Shown one piece after another: positions 54,679-62,478 of a stretch of 64,000 bases of DNA. The notes below the pieces were generated by a model. That model saw nothing but the letters and a program-made list of their open reading frames with translations. It ran no database searches and was not told the origin of the DNA. The stretch comes from a bacterium 1xD42-87. Lineage in GTDB: Bacteria; Bacillota; Clostridia; Lachnospirales; Lachnospiraceae. The stretch spans positions 30,736-94,735 of the forward strand of contig RAYM01000030.1 in NCBI GenBank assembly GCA_003611805.1. The letters are read 5' to 3'. Numbering within the stretch: position 1 is the stretch's first letter; each line of letters begins with the position of its first letter. Position numbers and translations under genes: made by a program.

Positions 54679-54737
54679 AAAATCACAAAGTGTATAAGGC
54701 GCTTTTGTATAAAGATAGAAGAAGGAGGCTGTTTTGT

Positions 54738-55052
54738 ATGAATGAAATTGAGAAGTTAAAAGAATGTATTGTAGAACAGCTTTTACCTATGCAGATATAT
54801 TTATTTGGTTCTTACGCGAATAATACGTTTACAAATGAAAGTGATTTGGACTTGTATATTGTCGTTAAGGATGATGTGGCGGATATTCCGGCAGAAACGG
54901 CGAGAGCCTATAAGGCGATTCGGAGAGTAAAGCAGCGTCCCGTAGATATTGTTTTAGGAACAAGAAGCCGTTTTGAAGCAAGAAAAGACATTCCCTCTGT
55001 AGAGAATGAAGTATATCGAAAGGGGGTGCTTTTATATGACGCCAGAAACTAA
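54738..55052 (+). CDS. MNT-domain nucleotidyltransferase, antitoxin type
   Basis: 104 aa from ATG 54738, with AAGGAGG upstream. The motif LFGSYANNTFTNESDLDLYI (~24) has the GSx9DxD residues. It is a different subfamily from the MntA at 47521. It overlaps the remains of a HEPN gene by 17 bases. Its toxin partner is broken, so it is probably an orphan. Confidence 0.85.
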   Translation: MNEIEKLKECIVEQLLPMQIYLFGSYANNTFTNESDLDLYIVVKDDVADIPAETARAYKAIRRVKQRPVDIVLGTRSRFEARKDIPSVENEVYRKGVLLYDARN

Positions 55053-55107
55053 AGAATGGGACGATATGGCAGTTAAACGAATTTTGAGGAATATAAAATA
55101 TAGATAG
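55036..55107 (+). pseudogene. HEPN gene, 5' fragment
   Basis: ATG 55036 starts MTPETKEWDDMAVKR and ends after 23 codons at TAG 55105. The start resembles HEPN (PF05168-type) partners of MNT genes. The matching 3' end lies at 60393-60565, beyond the inserted defence genes. Confidence 0.6.
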
Positions 55108-55146
55108 AGGTCGTTGAGATCATAGGATTTCAGCGACCTCGTATTT
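55106..55146. terminator. Bidirectional terminator
   Basis: GAGGTCGTTGA pairs with TCAGCGACCTC (one G-U), followed by GTATTTTTA. It serves the HEPN fragment and the minus-strand gene at 55147. Confidence 0.75.
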
Positions 55147-55509
55147 TTACAGATTGCGATTGTATCGGGCTTCTAATTGGTGAATTACTTCATGCAAAGT
55201 CTTTGCTTTGGTTTTAATTTCCAGATAGTCCTTTTTCCAAACTAAATCTTGTCGTAAACTTTCTGGGGAAGCGTTGTAAATAGGTGTAGAATTACCGCCA
55301 GGAGGATTTATCAAAAAGAAAAATAAATGATTTTCCGGGTGTTCTCTGTTAATGGCTGCTATTTTTTGACGGGCAGTTTCCGTATTAATAAGAATCGAGG
55401 ATAATATCCAAGTGATTTCCGAAATGTCTTTATGTATCTTTAGAACTTCATTAGCTAATTTTGCAGGGGTGAAGTTTTCTTGTAGTTGCTTGTAATCTGA
55501 TGTCGTCAT
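55147..55509 (-). CDS. Hypothetical protein, unrecognised
   Basis: 120 aa from the ATG at 55509, preceded by AAAGGAGCG. It is a charged, mostly helical protein with IHKDISEITWILSSILINTE and LVWKKDYLEIKTKAKTLHEV. It has no membrane segment. It is the only minus-strand gene of the inserted segment and is divergent from the AbiL-like operon. It may be a regulator, but no HTH is evident. Confidence 0.6.
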   Translation of the reverse strand: MTTSDYKQLQENFTPAKLANEVLKIHKDISEITWILSSILINTETARQKIAAINREHPENHLFFFLINPPGGNSTPIYNASPESLRQDLVWKKDYLEIKTKAKTLHEVIHQLEARYNRNL

Positions 55510-55620
55510 GTGAACGCTCCTTTTCTTTTTATGGTATCATTATAACTTATTATTGGAAAATAAAAACGCCAACTTATCGCCAAGGTTGGACAAGTCAATA
55601 TAACTGTTTGAAATAAAATA

Positions 55621-55670
55621 TGAGAAAAAATCTCAAATATTGTTTACAAACCAAAAGAAGCGTGTATAAT
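55621..55670 (+). promoter_or_regulatory. Promoter and palindrome of the AbiL-like operon
   Basis: TTTACA (55643-55648) and TATAAT (55665-55670) are 16 bases apart. TGAGAAAAAATCTCA at 55621-55635 is a palindrome just before the -35 box, a possible operator. Confidence 0.55.
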
Positions 55671-55697
55671 ATAGAAATAAGATGGAGGTAAAAGACT

Positions 55698-56924
55698 ATG
55701 TTATGCCAATTTACCATAAAAAATTATAAAAGTATCCGTGAAGAGATGACTTTCGATATGCAGGCCGCGGCAATTATGGAGCATAGGGATAGAATCATTC
55801 AAACGAAGGACGGAGAAAAGTTTTTGCCGGTATCCGTAATCTATGGACCGAATGGCGGTGGTAAATCAAATGTGCTGGAGGCTTTGCATACACTGGATGC
55901 AAAGATTTTAAGACCTCTTTGTGCGACTTGTGATAAATCGGAGTGTGAGTTTAAGGCTAGAAAGATTCCAGTGGAACCTTTTGTCTTTTCGGAAACGACT
56001 AGAAAAGAGCCGACACAGTTCGAAGTGTTCTTTCGGACTGCTGCGGCAGAATATCGTTATATTCTCCATGTGAGACAAGATGTTGTTGCATACGAGAGTC
56101 TGGACCGAATCAAGTTAGATACCGGGAGGCGGTCAGTACTTTTTGTTAGAAACGGCAGTGAGGTGGATTTAAAAGGTGTTTTTGGAAAAATCAAGATTAG
56201 TGAGGAAATCTCAGAAAACTTGCCGTTGCTGTCTTATCTTGGGATAACTTATAAAAAGAACGAGATCATTTCTGATGTAATCCAGTGGTTTGAGGATTCT
56301 ATTGATTTTTTAAATTATGGAAATCCAAGACAGGAGCTGCGAACAGCGATAGCGAAGACAGACGAGGTAAAAAAACTTGTGCTGGATATGATCCGTGAGA
56401 TGGATTTAGACATTGAGGATTTTCGCATTGAGGAAAAAGATGAAAACCATATAGAAGTTTATACAAAGCATATCGTAAATGGATTTAGTGCGGAATTAAC
56501 TTTATCAGAGGAATCTAGCGGGACAAAGAAACTGTTTGGGCTGCTGCCTTTCATTGCAAAAAGTCTTGTCGCCGGAACAACATTAGTCATTGATGAATTG
56601 GACGCTAAAATACATCCGGTATTGCTACGATACGTAGTCATGCTGTATAATAATATGGAGATTAACAAGAACGGCGCACAGTTAATTTTTACTTCGCATG
56701 ATCTGTCAACTATGAATAATGATATATTCCGCCGTGATGAGATCTGGTTTGTGGCAAAGGGGAAGGAGCAGAACTCTAAGCTTTATTCTTTGGTAGAATT
56801 TAAGAATACAAAAGGGGAATCTGTTCGTATGGACGCAAAATATGATAAGCAATACTTAGAGGGCAAGTATGGCGCAGACCCATATCTGAAAAAGATTATA
56901 GATTGGAGTGAGGTCAATGCCTAA
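55698..56924 (+). CDS. AAA ATPase of an AbiL/RloA-like defence pair
   Basis: 408 aa from ATG 55698. It belongs to the OLD/RecF-like AAA_15/AAA_21 group. The start FTIKNYKSIREEMTF, Walker A GPNGGGKSN (~51), Walker B TLVIDELDAKIHP (~298) and the switch FTSHDLSTMN are complete. Such ATPases couple phage recognition or DNA end sensing to a partner nuclease. It overlaps the RloB-like gene by eight bases. Confidence 0.85.
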   Translation: MLCQFTIKNYKSIREEMTFDMQAAAIMEHRDRIIQTKDGEKFLPVSVIYGPNGGGKSNVLEALHTLDAKILRPLCATCDKSECEFKARKIPVEPFVFSETTRKEPTQFEVFFRTAAAEYRYILHVRQDVVAYESLDRIKLDTGRRSVLFVRNGSEVDLKGVFGKIKISEEISENLPLLSYLGITYKKNEIISDVIQWFEDSIDFLNYGNPRQELRTAIAKTDEVKKLVLDMIREMDLDIEDFRIEEKDENHIEVYTKHIVNGFSAELTLSEESSGTKKLFGLLPFIAKSLVAGTTLVIDELDAKIHPVLLRYVVMLYNNMEINKNGAQLIFTSHDLSTMNNDIFRRDEIWFVAKGKEQNSKLYSLVEFKNTKGESVRMDAKYDKQYLEGKYGADPYLKKIIDWSEVNA

Positions 56925-57615
56925 GAAAGTCGGAACGACTCAGTGGAGGAAACAGCGGCGTAAAGAATATCTGGAGAAAAAGGAATACCGCTATTATATT
57001 TTTTGTGAGGGTGAGCAAACGGAGCCGTTATATTTTGAGGGGTTTAAACGTTTGATAGAGGATAATCCGATTTATAAGGATATGGTTCTGATTGAAATTG
57101 AACCTTGCGCCGTGGAGACCATGCGGGTCATTGGTATGGCGGAACGATATGTACATAAAAATAGGATTAATAGAGGACAGATTTGGTGTGTGTATGATAA
57201 GGACAGTTTCCCGGCAAAAGATTTTAATGGTGTGTCGGAGCGGGCGGACAAGCTGAATCTGGAGAATCCAGAGTTACAATATCATGCTACGTGGAGCAAT
57301 GAATGTATTGAGTTTTGGTTTATTTTGCATTTTGCTTACTATACTTCAAACAATCATAGATCTGAGTATATTAAGTTTCTGAATGATAAATTCAAAGAAT
57401 TGGGGATGAAAAAGTATCAGAAAAATATGAGGGATATATTTGATGCTCTGATGGAGAAGGGGAGCCCTAAATTGGCGATACGGTATGCGAAACGGATTAT
57501 GGAGGAAAATAAGGGAAAGATGCCAGCGGATATTGCACCGGGGACGAAGGTGTATGAGTTGGTGGAGGAATTGGCGAGGTATTTGCCGGAGAATTCTAAG
57601 ATTAATTTTTTATAG
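56917..57615 (+). CDS. RloB-like (AbiLii-type) protein
   Basis: 232 aa from ATG 56917. The RloB pattern starts with a basic helix (QWRKQRRKEYLEKKEYRYY), then FCEGEQTEPLYFEGF (~29), CVYDKDSFPAKDF (~95) and WFILHFAYYT. The EGxxTE and DxD motifs suggest a TOPRIM-like nuclease. With the ATPase it matches the AbiL abortive-infection arrangement. Confidence 0.83.
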   Translation: MPKKVGTTQWRKQRRKEYLEKKEYRYYIFCEGEQTEPLYFEGFKRLIEDNPIYKDMVLIEIEPCAVETMRVIGMAERYVHKNRINRGQIWCVYDKDSFPAKDFNGVSERADKLNLENPELQYHATWSNECIEFWFILHFAYYTSNNHRSEYIKFLNDKFKELGMKKYQKNMRDIFDALMEKGSPKLAIRYAKRIMEENKGKMPADIAPGTKVYELVEELARYLPENSKINFL

Positions 57616-57634
57616 AGATACGAAAGGAAATAAA

Positions 57635-58666
57635 ATGGATATAGATACTATTAAAAAGATAATTCAAGGTTTTTTTCAAGAGGGTACAGTTACAATTGTT
57701 GGTTCTGGGCTTTCTTTAGCAGAAGGAATACCCGGAATGCGTGATCTAGCAAAAGAACTTCAGACTAAAATACCTACACTGTTGACTGATGCAAATGATA
57801 TAAATATATGGAATCAAATTAATGATGATTTGATAAAAGGCATTGGGTTAGAGGAAACTTTGCATAATACTAAGCCAAGTACATATGTTGAGGAAAGTAT
57901 ACGAAAAGTGACTGCTAAATATATTGGTGATGCTGATAATTATATTTTTATGGATATGATAAGCAATGGTAGGGCGCTTAGATTTTCAGAGTATTTAAGG
58001 AGATTCAATATAAGAAATAGAGATATGATAGTTATTACCACTAACTACGATCGATTGATTGAATATGCATGTGAAATTAATGATATAATGGTGGACACGC
58101 TTTTTGTTGGCAAATATTTAGCAAGTTATAAGCCAGACCAAAGTAAATATTCTTGTTGTGTAGGAATGCAGCAACGAAAAGGGAAGGGAGCAACTTTGCA
58201 ATATGCTCCGAAGATAACGCTTTTAAAACCCCATGGATGTTTGAGCTGGCATTTAATTAATGATATTCCATATTCTATTATGAATTACCCTATGGAAAAT
58301 TGTTTGATTATTACTCCGGGATTAAATAAGTATCGTGAAGGGTATAGTGTGCCTTTTGATACCCATCGTGGACGTGCAAATGAAGAAATTGATAGAGCGC
58401 AGCAATATATAATCATAGGATATGGATTTGGCGATGACCATTTGGAAACGCATTTGGTAAGACAGTTAAGGAGTGGAAAACCTGCGCTTATATTAACATA
58501 TGAGCTTTCCTCAAATGCAGAGCGTTTAGTAGGAGAATGCAATAATATTACTGCAATTAGTCACACGAATAATTTTGATTCAAAAGTAACAAATGCAGAA
58601 GGCGAAACGATTTTGTCTGGTATAAATTTATGGGATTTACATGAAATGATTAAGGAGGTATTTTGA
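57635..58666 (+). CDS. SIR2-domain NADase effector (SIR2-HerA)
   Basis: 343 aa from ATG 57635 (AAAGG upstream). The SIR2 pattern IVGSGLSLAEGIPGMRDLA (~22), TNYDRLIEYA (~138), KPHGCLSW (~199) and IIGYGFGDDHLE (~265) is complete, with the catalytic His in PHG. SIR2-HerA systems deplete NAD+ on infection. It overlaps the HerA gene by one base, with its ribosome binding site (AAGGAGG) inside the SIR2 3' end. Confidence 0.88.
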   Translation: MDIDTIKKIIQGFFQEGTVTIVGSGLSLAEGIPGMRDLAKELQTKIPTLLTDANDINIWNQINDDLIKGIGLEETLHNTKPSTYVEESIRKVTAKYIGDADNYIFMDMISNGRALRFSEYLRRFNIRNRDMIVITTNYDRLIEYACEINDIMVDTLFVGKYLASYKPDQSKYSCCVGMQQRKGKGATLQYAPKITLLKPHGCLSWHLINDIPYSIMNYPMENCLIITPGLNKYREGYSVPFDTHRGRANEEIDRAQQYIIIGYGFGDDHLETHLVRQLRSGKPALILTYELSSNAERLVGECNNITAISHTNNFDSKVTNAEGETILSGINLWDLHEMIKEVF

Positions 58667-60405
58667 TGGCTGATTTATTAAATTTTGTTGAAAACGATTT
58701 GCTGGGTAGTGTGATTCAAGTAGATACTGAGCAAATAATAGTTGAGATTGAAAACGAAATTATTTTAGATAAAATATGTGTTGGAAATATTGTATCAATA
58801 GAAACATCTAAACAACATGAAAAGCTAATTGCGCTTATTGATAAGGTAACGCGTAAATATGTTGAAACACTTTCGGAAGAAAGCGGCGCGGGTGAAGTAA
58901 CAGTATCATCAGCAGATTATATAAAAGTAAGTGTAATTGGAACATACCACTCAGTATATGGTTCAGAACATGATATTTTTAAAAGAGGCGTGGAAACATT
59001 TCCACAAATTGAGAGCAAATGCTATTGCGTTTCAGGACAAAACCTTCAAAATTTCATGAATATTTTAGGTAAAAATATTCATGTAGATAAAAGATTAAAA
59101 ATTGGCACTTTTATGATAGACAAGGGCGCTGATGCAGTGCTTGATGGTAATAAATTCTTTCAGCGACATGCTGCTATTTTAGGAAGTACAGGCTCTGGGA
59201 AAAGTTGGTGCGTGGCTAATATTTTAGAAAAAGCAAGTAAGTTACAATATGCAAATATTATTGTTTTCGACATGCATGGTGAATATCAAAGTTTATCTGA
59301 AGGAAGTGATCCGATTGCTCACCGTTATAAGATTGCTGGACCTGGAGATTTAGATGCATCAAACCCGGATATACTTTTTTTGCCATATTGGCTTCTTAAT
59401 AGAGAAGAGCTTTTGTCAATGATATTAGATAGAAGTGATTCTAATGCACCAAATCAAGCGTCACGATTTACTTTGCATATCAGAGAACTTAAAGAAGAAA
59501 CTTTACAAAAAGAGGGAAAAATAGATACAATAGAGACCTTCACGGTTGATTCTCCAATTCCATTTTGTATGGAAGATTTATTAAAAAGACTTAAAGATGA
59601 TGATGCAAGGAAAGGAATAGGAGTCAATAATAAACCTGTTAAAGGTGATTGGGAGGGGAAATTAACTAGATTTATAGCACGGCTTGAGACAAAGTTAGAA
59701 GATAGAACATATGGTTTTATGTTTAAACCTGTTGACGATGCCCAACTATATGATTGGCTTGGCAAAACTATATGCAAGCTACTGGGATATCAGGCTGGAC
59801 AAATGGGTATTAAGATTATTGACTTTTCAGAAGTTCCATCGGATGTATTACCAGTAGTTACGGGAACACTTGCAAGGTTATTGTATGATGTTCAGTTTTG
59901 GATGAATCCAGATAAAAGGACTCCTTTTACGCTTGTTTGTGATGAGGCACATTTATATTTGCCTATAAAGGAAGATGCGGATTCTGTTCAAAAACAGACA
60001 CTGTATAATTTTGAAAGAATTGCAAAAGAAGGAAGAAAATATGGAGTATCTATTCTTGTAGTAAGTCAGCGTCCGGCAGATGTAAGCAAGACAATCTTAA
60101 GTCAGTGTAATAATTATGTGGTATTAAGATTAACCAATGAAAGAGATAAGGGTGTAATTAAAAATTTATTGCCAGATGCGTTAAAGAGTACTATAGAGTT
60201 TTTGCCATTGCTTGATGTTGGAGAGACTTTGGTGGTTGGTGATGCAATTTTGTTGCCGAGTAAAATAATTTTAGATAAGCCATTAGATTCTCATAGACCG
60301 ATAAGTGCAACAAAAGATTTTTGGGATGAATGGGATAATAATGAACCAGACAATTGCGCAATTGATGAAGCTGTCGAAGCATTAAGGAAGCAGTGCAGAT
60401 CATAA
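58666..60405 (+). CDS. HerA/DUF87 ATPase (SIR2-HerA)
   Basis: 579 aa from ATG 58666. An N-terminal HAS-barrel (~1-150) precedes the DUF87/FtsK-type ATPase: Walker A GSTGSGKSW (~175), FDMHGEYQSL, Walker B LVCDEAHLY (~423), the conserved VVSQRPADVSKTILSQC and the Arg finger in LRLTNERD. HerA forms a hexamer; here it is the partner of SIR2. The sequence is AT-rich like its neighbours. It runs into the HEPN fragment. Confidence 0.9.
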   Translation: MADLLNFVENDLLGSVIQVDTEQIIVEIENEIILDKICVGNIVSIETSKQHEKLIALIDKVTRKYVETLSEESGAGEVTVSSADYIKVSVIGTYHSVYGSEHDIFKRGVETFPQIESKCYCVSGQNLQNFMNILGKNIHVDKRLKIGTFMIDKGADAVLDGNKFFQRHAAILGSTGSGKSWCVANILEKASKLQYANIIVFDMHGEYQSLSEGSDPIAHRYKIAGPGDLDASNPDILFLPYWLLNREELLSMILDRSDSNAPNQASRFTLHIRELKEETLQKEGKIDTIETFTVDSPIPFCMEDLLKRLKDDDARKGIGVNNKPVKGDWEGKLTRFIARLETKLEDRTYGFMFKPVDDAQLYDWLGKTICKLLGYQAGQMGIKIIDFSEVPSDVLPVVTGTLARLLYDVQFWMNPDKRTPFTLVCDEAHLYLPIKEDADSVQKQTLYNFERIAKEGRKYGVSILVVSQRPADVSKTILSQCNNYVVLRLTNERDKGVIKNLLPDALKSTIEFLPLLDVGETLVVGDAILLPSKIILDKPLDSHRPISATKDFWDEWDNNEPDNCAIDEAVEALRKQCRS

Positions 60406-60565
60406 AGCAAAACTAATTAAGTATTATGACCATGCAGATACATTGACGCCTTATGGTGTGTCGATAAGATACCCCAATGAGTCGTTTTTGGAAGTAAAGG
60501 AAGCATTGGATTTTTCTGGTGAGATTTTAAGGTGGATACAGAAAACTTTGAACGGTGATGAATAG
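60393..60565 (+). pseudogene. HEPN gene, 3' fragment
   Basis: A frame with DHKAKLIKYYDHADTLTPYG and VSIRYPNESFLEVKEALDF ends at TAG 60563-60565. RYPNE near the C-terminus is typical of PF05168 HEPN. There is no start codon or ribosome binding site. It continues the 5' fragment at 55036, so about 5.3 kb was inserted. Confidence 0.7.
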
Positions 60566-60581
60566 AGGTAATTTAATTGTT

Positions 60582-60614
60582 CAGATAGTCTGATATAATG
60601 TGAAAAGTGTGCTG
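60582..60614 (+). promoter_or_regulatory. Diverged copy of the conserved-loop element with extended -10
   Basis: CAGATAGTCTGATATAATG followed by GTGTGCTGAGAGGGG is related to the spoIIID upstream sequence. TGATATAAT is an extended -10 box. GAGAGGGG is the ribosome binding site of ATG 60625. The stem is mostly lost. Confidence 0.5.
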
Positions 60615-60624
60615 AGAGGGGATT

Positions 60625-60807
60625 ATGGTAAGTACTGATAATATGACGGCAGAAATAATCGAGGAACTTACTTTTTCGGAAGAAGACCTTACGTTGCTTG
60701 CAAAGGCGAGAAAAACTCCGATTTCTTTTGATGAAGACTGTCCGGAAACGACACCCAAACGTGCATTGAAATTTCGGCGCGTAAATGCGCCTCGGAACAG
60801 TGGTTGA
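60625..60807 (+). CDS. Small protein, antitoxin-like size
   Basis: 60 aa from ATG 60625, with GAGAGGGG upstream. It is acidic first (IIEELTFSEEDLTLLAKAR) and then contains FDEDCPETTPKRALKFRR. There is no close family I can name. The size, placement and composition fit an antitoxin or a small regulator. Confidence 0.55.
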   Translation: MVSTDNMTAEIIEELTFSEEDLTLLAKARKTPISFDEDCPETTPKRALKFRRVNAPRNSG

Positions 60808-60843
60808 AGATAGGCATAATAAGGTGAGTGGAGGGGAAAGGAT

Positions 60844-61026
60844 ATGTTTACAGAGGTATCACAAAGTAAGAAAATTACAGACAACCGTATGACTGTTGAC
60901 AAATATTCTGTTAAAAAAGATGCATTCACAACATTTATGGACAAAATGAATCTGGCAGAGAAATCAGTGCAGGGAAATGGTTACTATTTGGAGGAAGACG
61001 TAGAAGACGAATTGGATAAAATATGA
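60844..61026 (+). CDS. Small protein, unknown
   Basis: 60 aa from ATG 60844, preceded by GGAGGGGAAAGG. It has KDAFTTFMDKMNLAEKSVQG and a C-terminal acidic tail (EEDVEDELDKI). It lies 36 bases after the previous gene, so the two could be co-transcribed. The family is not recognised. Confidence 0.5.
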   Translation: MFTEVSQSKKITDNRMTVDKYSVKKDAFTTFMDKMNLAEKSVQGNGYYLEEDVEDELDKI

Positions 61027-61125
61027 GAAAGCTGAAAATAACCGCTTGCAAATCCAGATTATCTGTGTTAGCATATAACCGTTAAACAATAAACCATTAA
61101 TCCAGAAAGAAAAGGAGGGCTTACC

Positions 61126-61206
61126 ATGCAGAAAAATACAACAATCCATAACAGAATAATGCAACTGACGATCAAAGGTATGTCACTCCTTGTATCTTAC
61201 AGATAG
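61126..61206 (+). CDS. Leader peptide candidate upstream of rtcB
   Basis: 26 codons from ATG 61126 after a perfect AAAGGAGGG at 61111-61118. It is basic, with no signal. It ends at TAG 61204, then a hairpin (ATTCCGCAC with GTGGAAT, 61262-61287) and a terminator at 61296. Such an arrangement is typical of translation-sensitive attenuation. Confidence 0.45.
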   Translation: MQKNTTIHNRIMQLTIKGMSLLVSYR

Positions 61207-61295
61207 CTTTATTTTATTGCGCCGATAGAAAGTCCCGACAATGATCTTGGATATTTCTATTATTCCGCACTGTATAGATAGTGGAATCGAGACAC

Positions 61296-61318
61296 AGCAC
61301 CTTTGGGGTGCTTTTTTT
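61296..61318 (+). terminator. Intrinsic terminator before rtcB
   Basis: AGCACC pairs with GGTGCT around TTTGG, followed by seven T. It lies 37 bases before ATG 61355. It either ends the upstream transcript or is an attenuator for rtcB. Confidence 0.8.
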
Positions 61319-61354
61319 GCGCCCATTTTTACAGAAAAAGGGAAAAGAAAGATT

Positions 61355-62464
61355 ATGAAAACAGTAAAGGGCATTTACGCCGATGCGAGGATTTTTACAG
61401 ATGATGTAGAAGATTACGCTCTGGCACAGGTAAAAATGATATGTGATAACGAAATTGCAGCGGGCAGTACAATCTGCATGATGCCGGACATCCACCCGGG
61501 TAAGATCGCGCCGATTGGACTTTCCATGACGGTCACGGATAAGGTGATACCGCAGCTTTTGGGTGTGGATATCGGCTGCGGCATAACTTGTGTAAAACTG
61601 AATAAAAGTAATGCAGAGTTCCAGAAGTTAGACAGGGTGATCCGGGAGCATGTACCATCTGGTTTTACCATTCGCCAGACCCCTCATTACATGGCGGAGG
61701 AGTTTTCTTACGAAGGACTCCACTGCATCCGCCATATCAACAGGCAGAAAGCAGACAGGAGCCTTGGCACGCTTGGCGGCGGCAACCATTTCATCGAACT
61801 GGATCAGGGTGATGATGGCAGCCTGTATCTTGTGGTGCATACTGGGAGTAGGCATTTAGGGGAGGAAGTGGCGGAATATTACACGAAATTTGCCAATACA
61901 TGCCTGAAAGAGCGGGGAAAGGAAGTTCCCTATTACATGAGTTATCTGGAAGGTGATAGTAAAACTTCCTATCTGGGGGATGTGCAGATTATCCAGCGCT
62001 ATGCCGAATGGAACAGGCAGATTATTGTCAGGGAGATTCTGAAAGGTATGAAATGGAAAGCGGTGGAGCAGTTTTCCGTGCCGCACAACTATCTGGATGA
62101 TTCCGGCATACTCCGCAAAGGTTCTATCTCTGCGAAAAAGGGAGAGCCGGTAGTCATTCCGGCAAATATGCGGGACGGGGTCATCTTAGGCATGGGAAAA
62201 GGCAATGTAGAGTGGAATTACTCTGCGCCGCATGGTTCCGGCAGAAAGTTAAAACGTGATGATGTGAAGAACAAATATACGGTATCGGAGTTTAAAAAGG
62301 AAATGAGGGGTATCTACAGCAGTTGTGTCAGTGCGGACACCTTAGATGAAGCACCCTTCGCCTACCGCTCCATAACGGAAATCGTAGAGCAGATCAAAGA
62401 TACTGTAGAGGTAACAGGGATATGGAAGCCTGTCTATAATTTCAAGGCAGGGAGTAGAAAGTAG
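61355..62464 (+). CDS. rtcB: RtcB RNA ligase
   Basis: 369 aa from ATG 61355 (GGGAAAAG upstream). RtcB joins 2',3'-cyclic phosphate or 3'-phosphate to 5'-OH ends with GTP and Mn2+. The motifs are MPDIHPGKIAPIG, LLGVDIGCGITC (Mn ligand Cys), GTLGGGNHFIEL (guanylylation region) and HTGSRHLG. The C-terminal EAPFAYRSI is complete. It pairs with prfH 14 bases later, as in RtcB2-PrfH systems that repair cleaved rRNA. Confidence 0.93.
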   Translation: MKTVKGIYADARIFTDDVEDYALAQVKMICDNEIAAGSTICMMPDIHPGKIAPIGLSMTVTDKVIPQLLGVDIGCGITCVKLNKSNAEFQKLDRVIREHVPSGFTIRQTPHYMAEEFSYEGLHCIRHINRQKADRSLGTLGGGNHFIELDQGDDGSLYLVVHTGSRHLGEEVAEYYTKFANTCLKERGKEVPYYMSYLEGDSKTSYLGDVQIIQRYAEWNRQIIVREILKGMKWKAVEQFSVPHNYLDDSGILRKGSISAKKGEPVVIPANMRDGVILGMGKGNVEWNYSAPHGSGRKLKRDDVKNKYTVSEFKKEMRGIYSSCVSADTLDEAPFAYRSITEIVEQIKDTVEVTGIWKPVYNFKAGSRK

Positions 62465-62478
62465 AGGAGAAAAGATTT

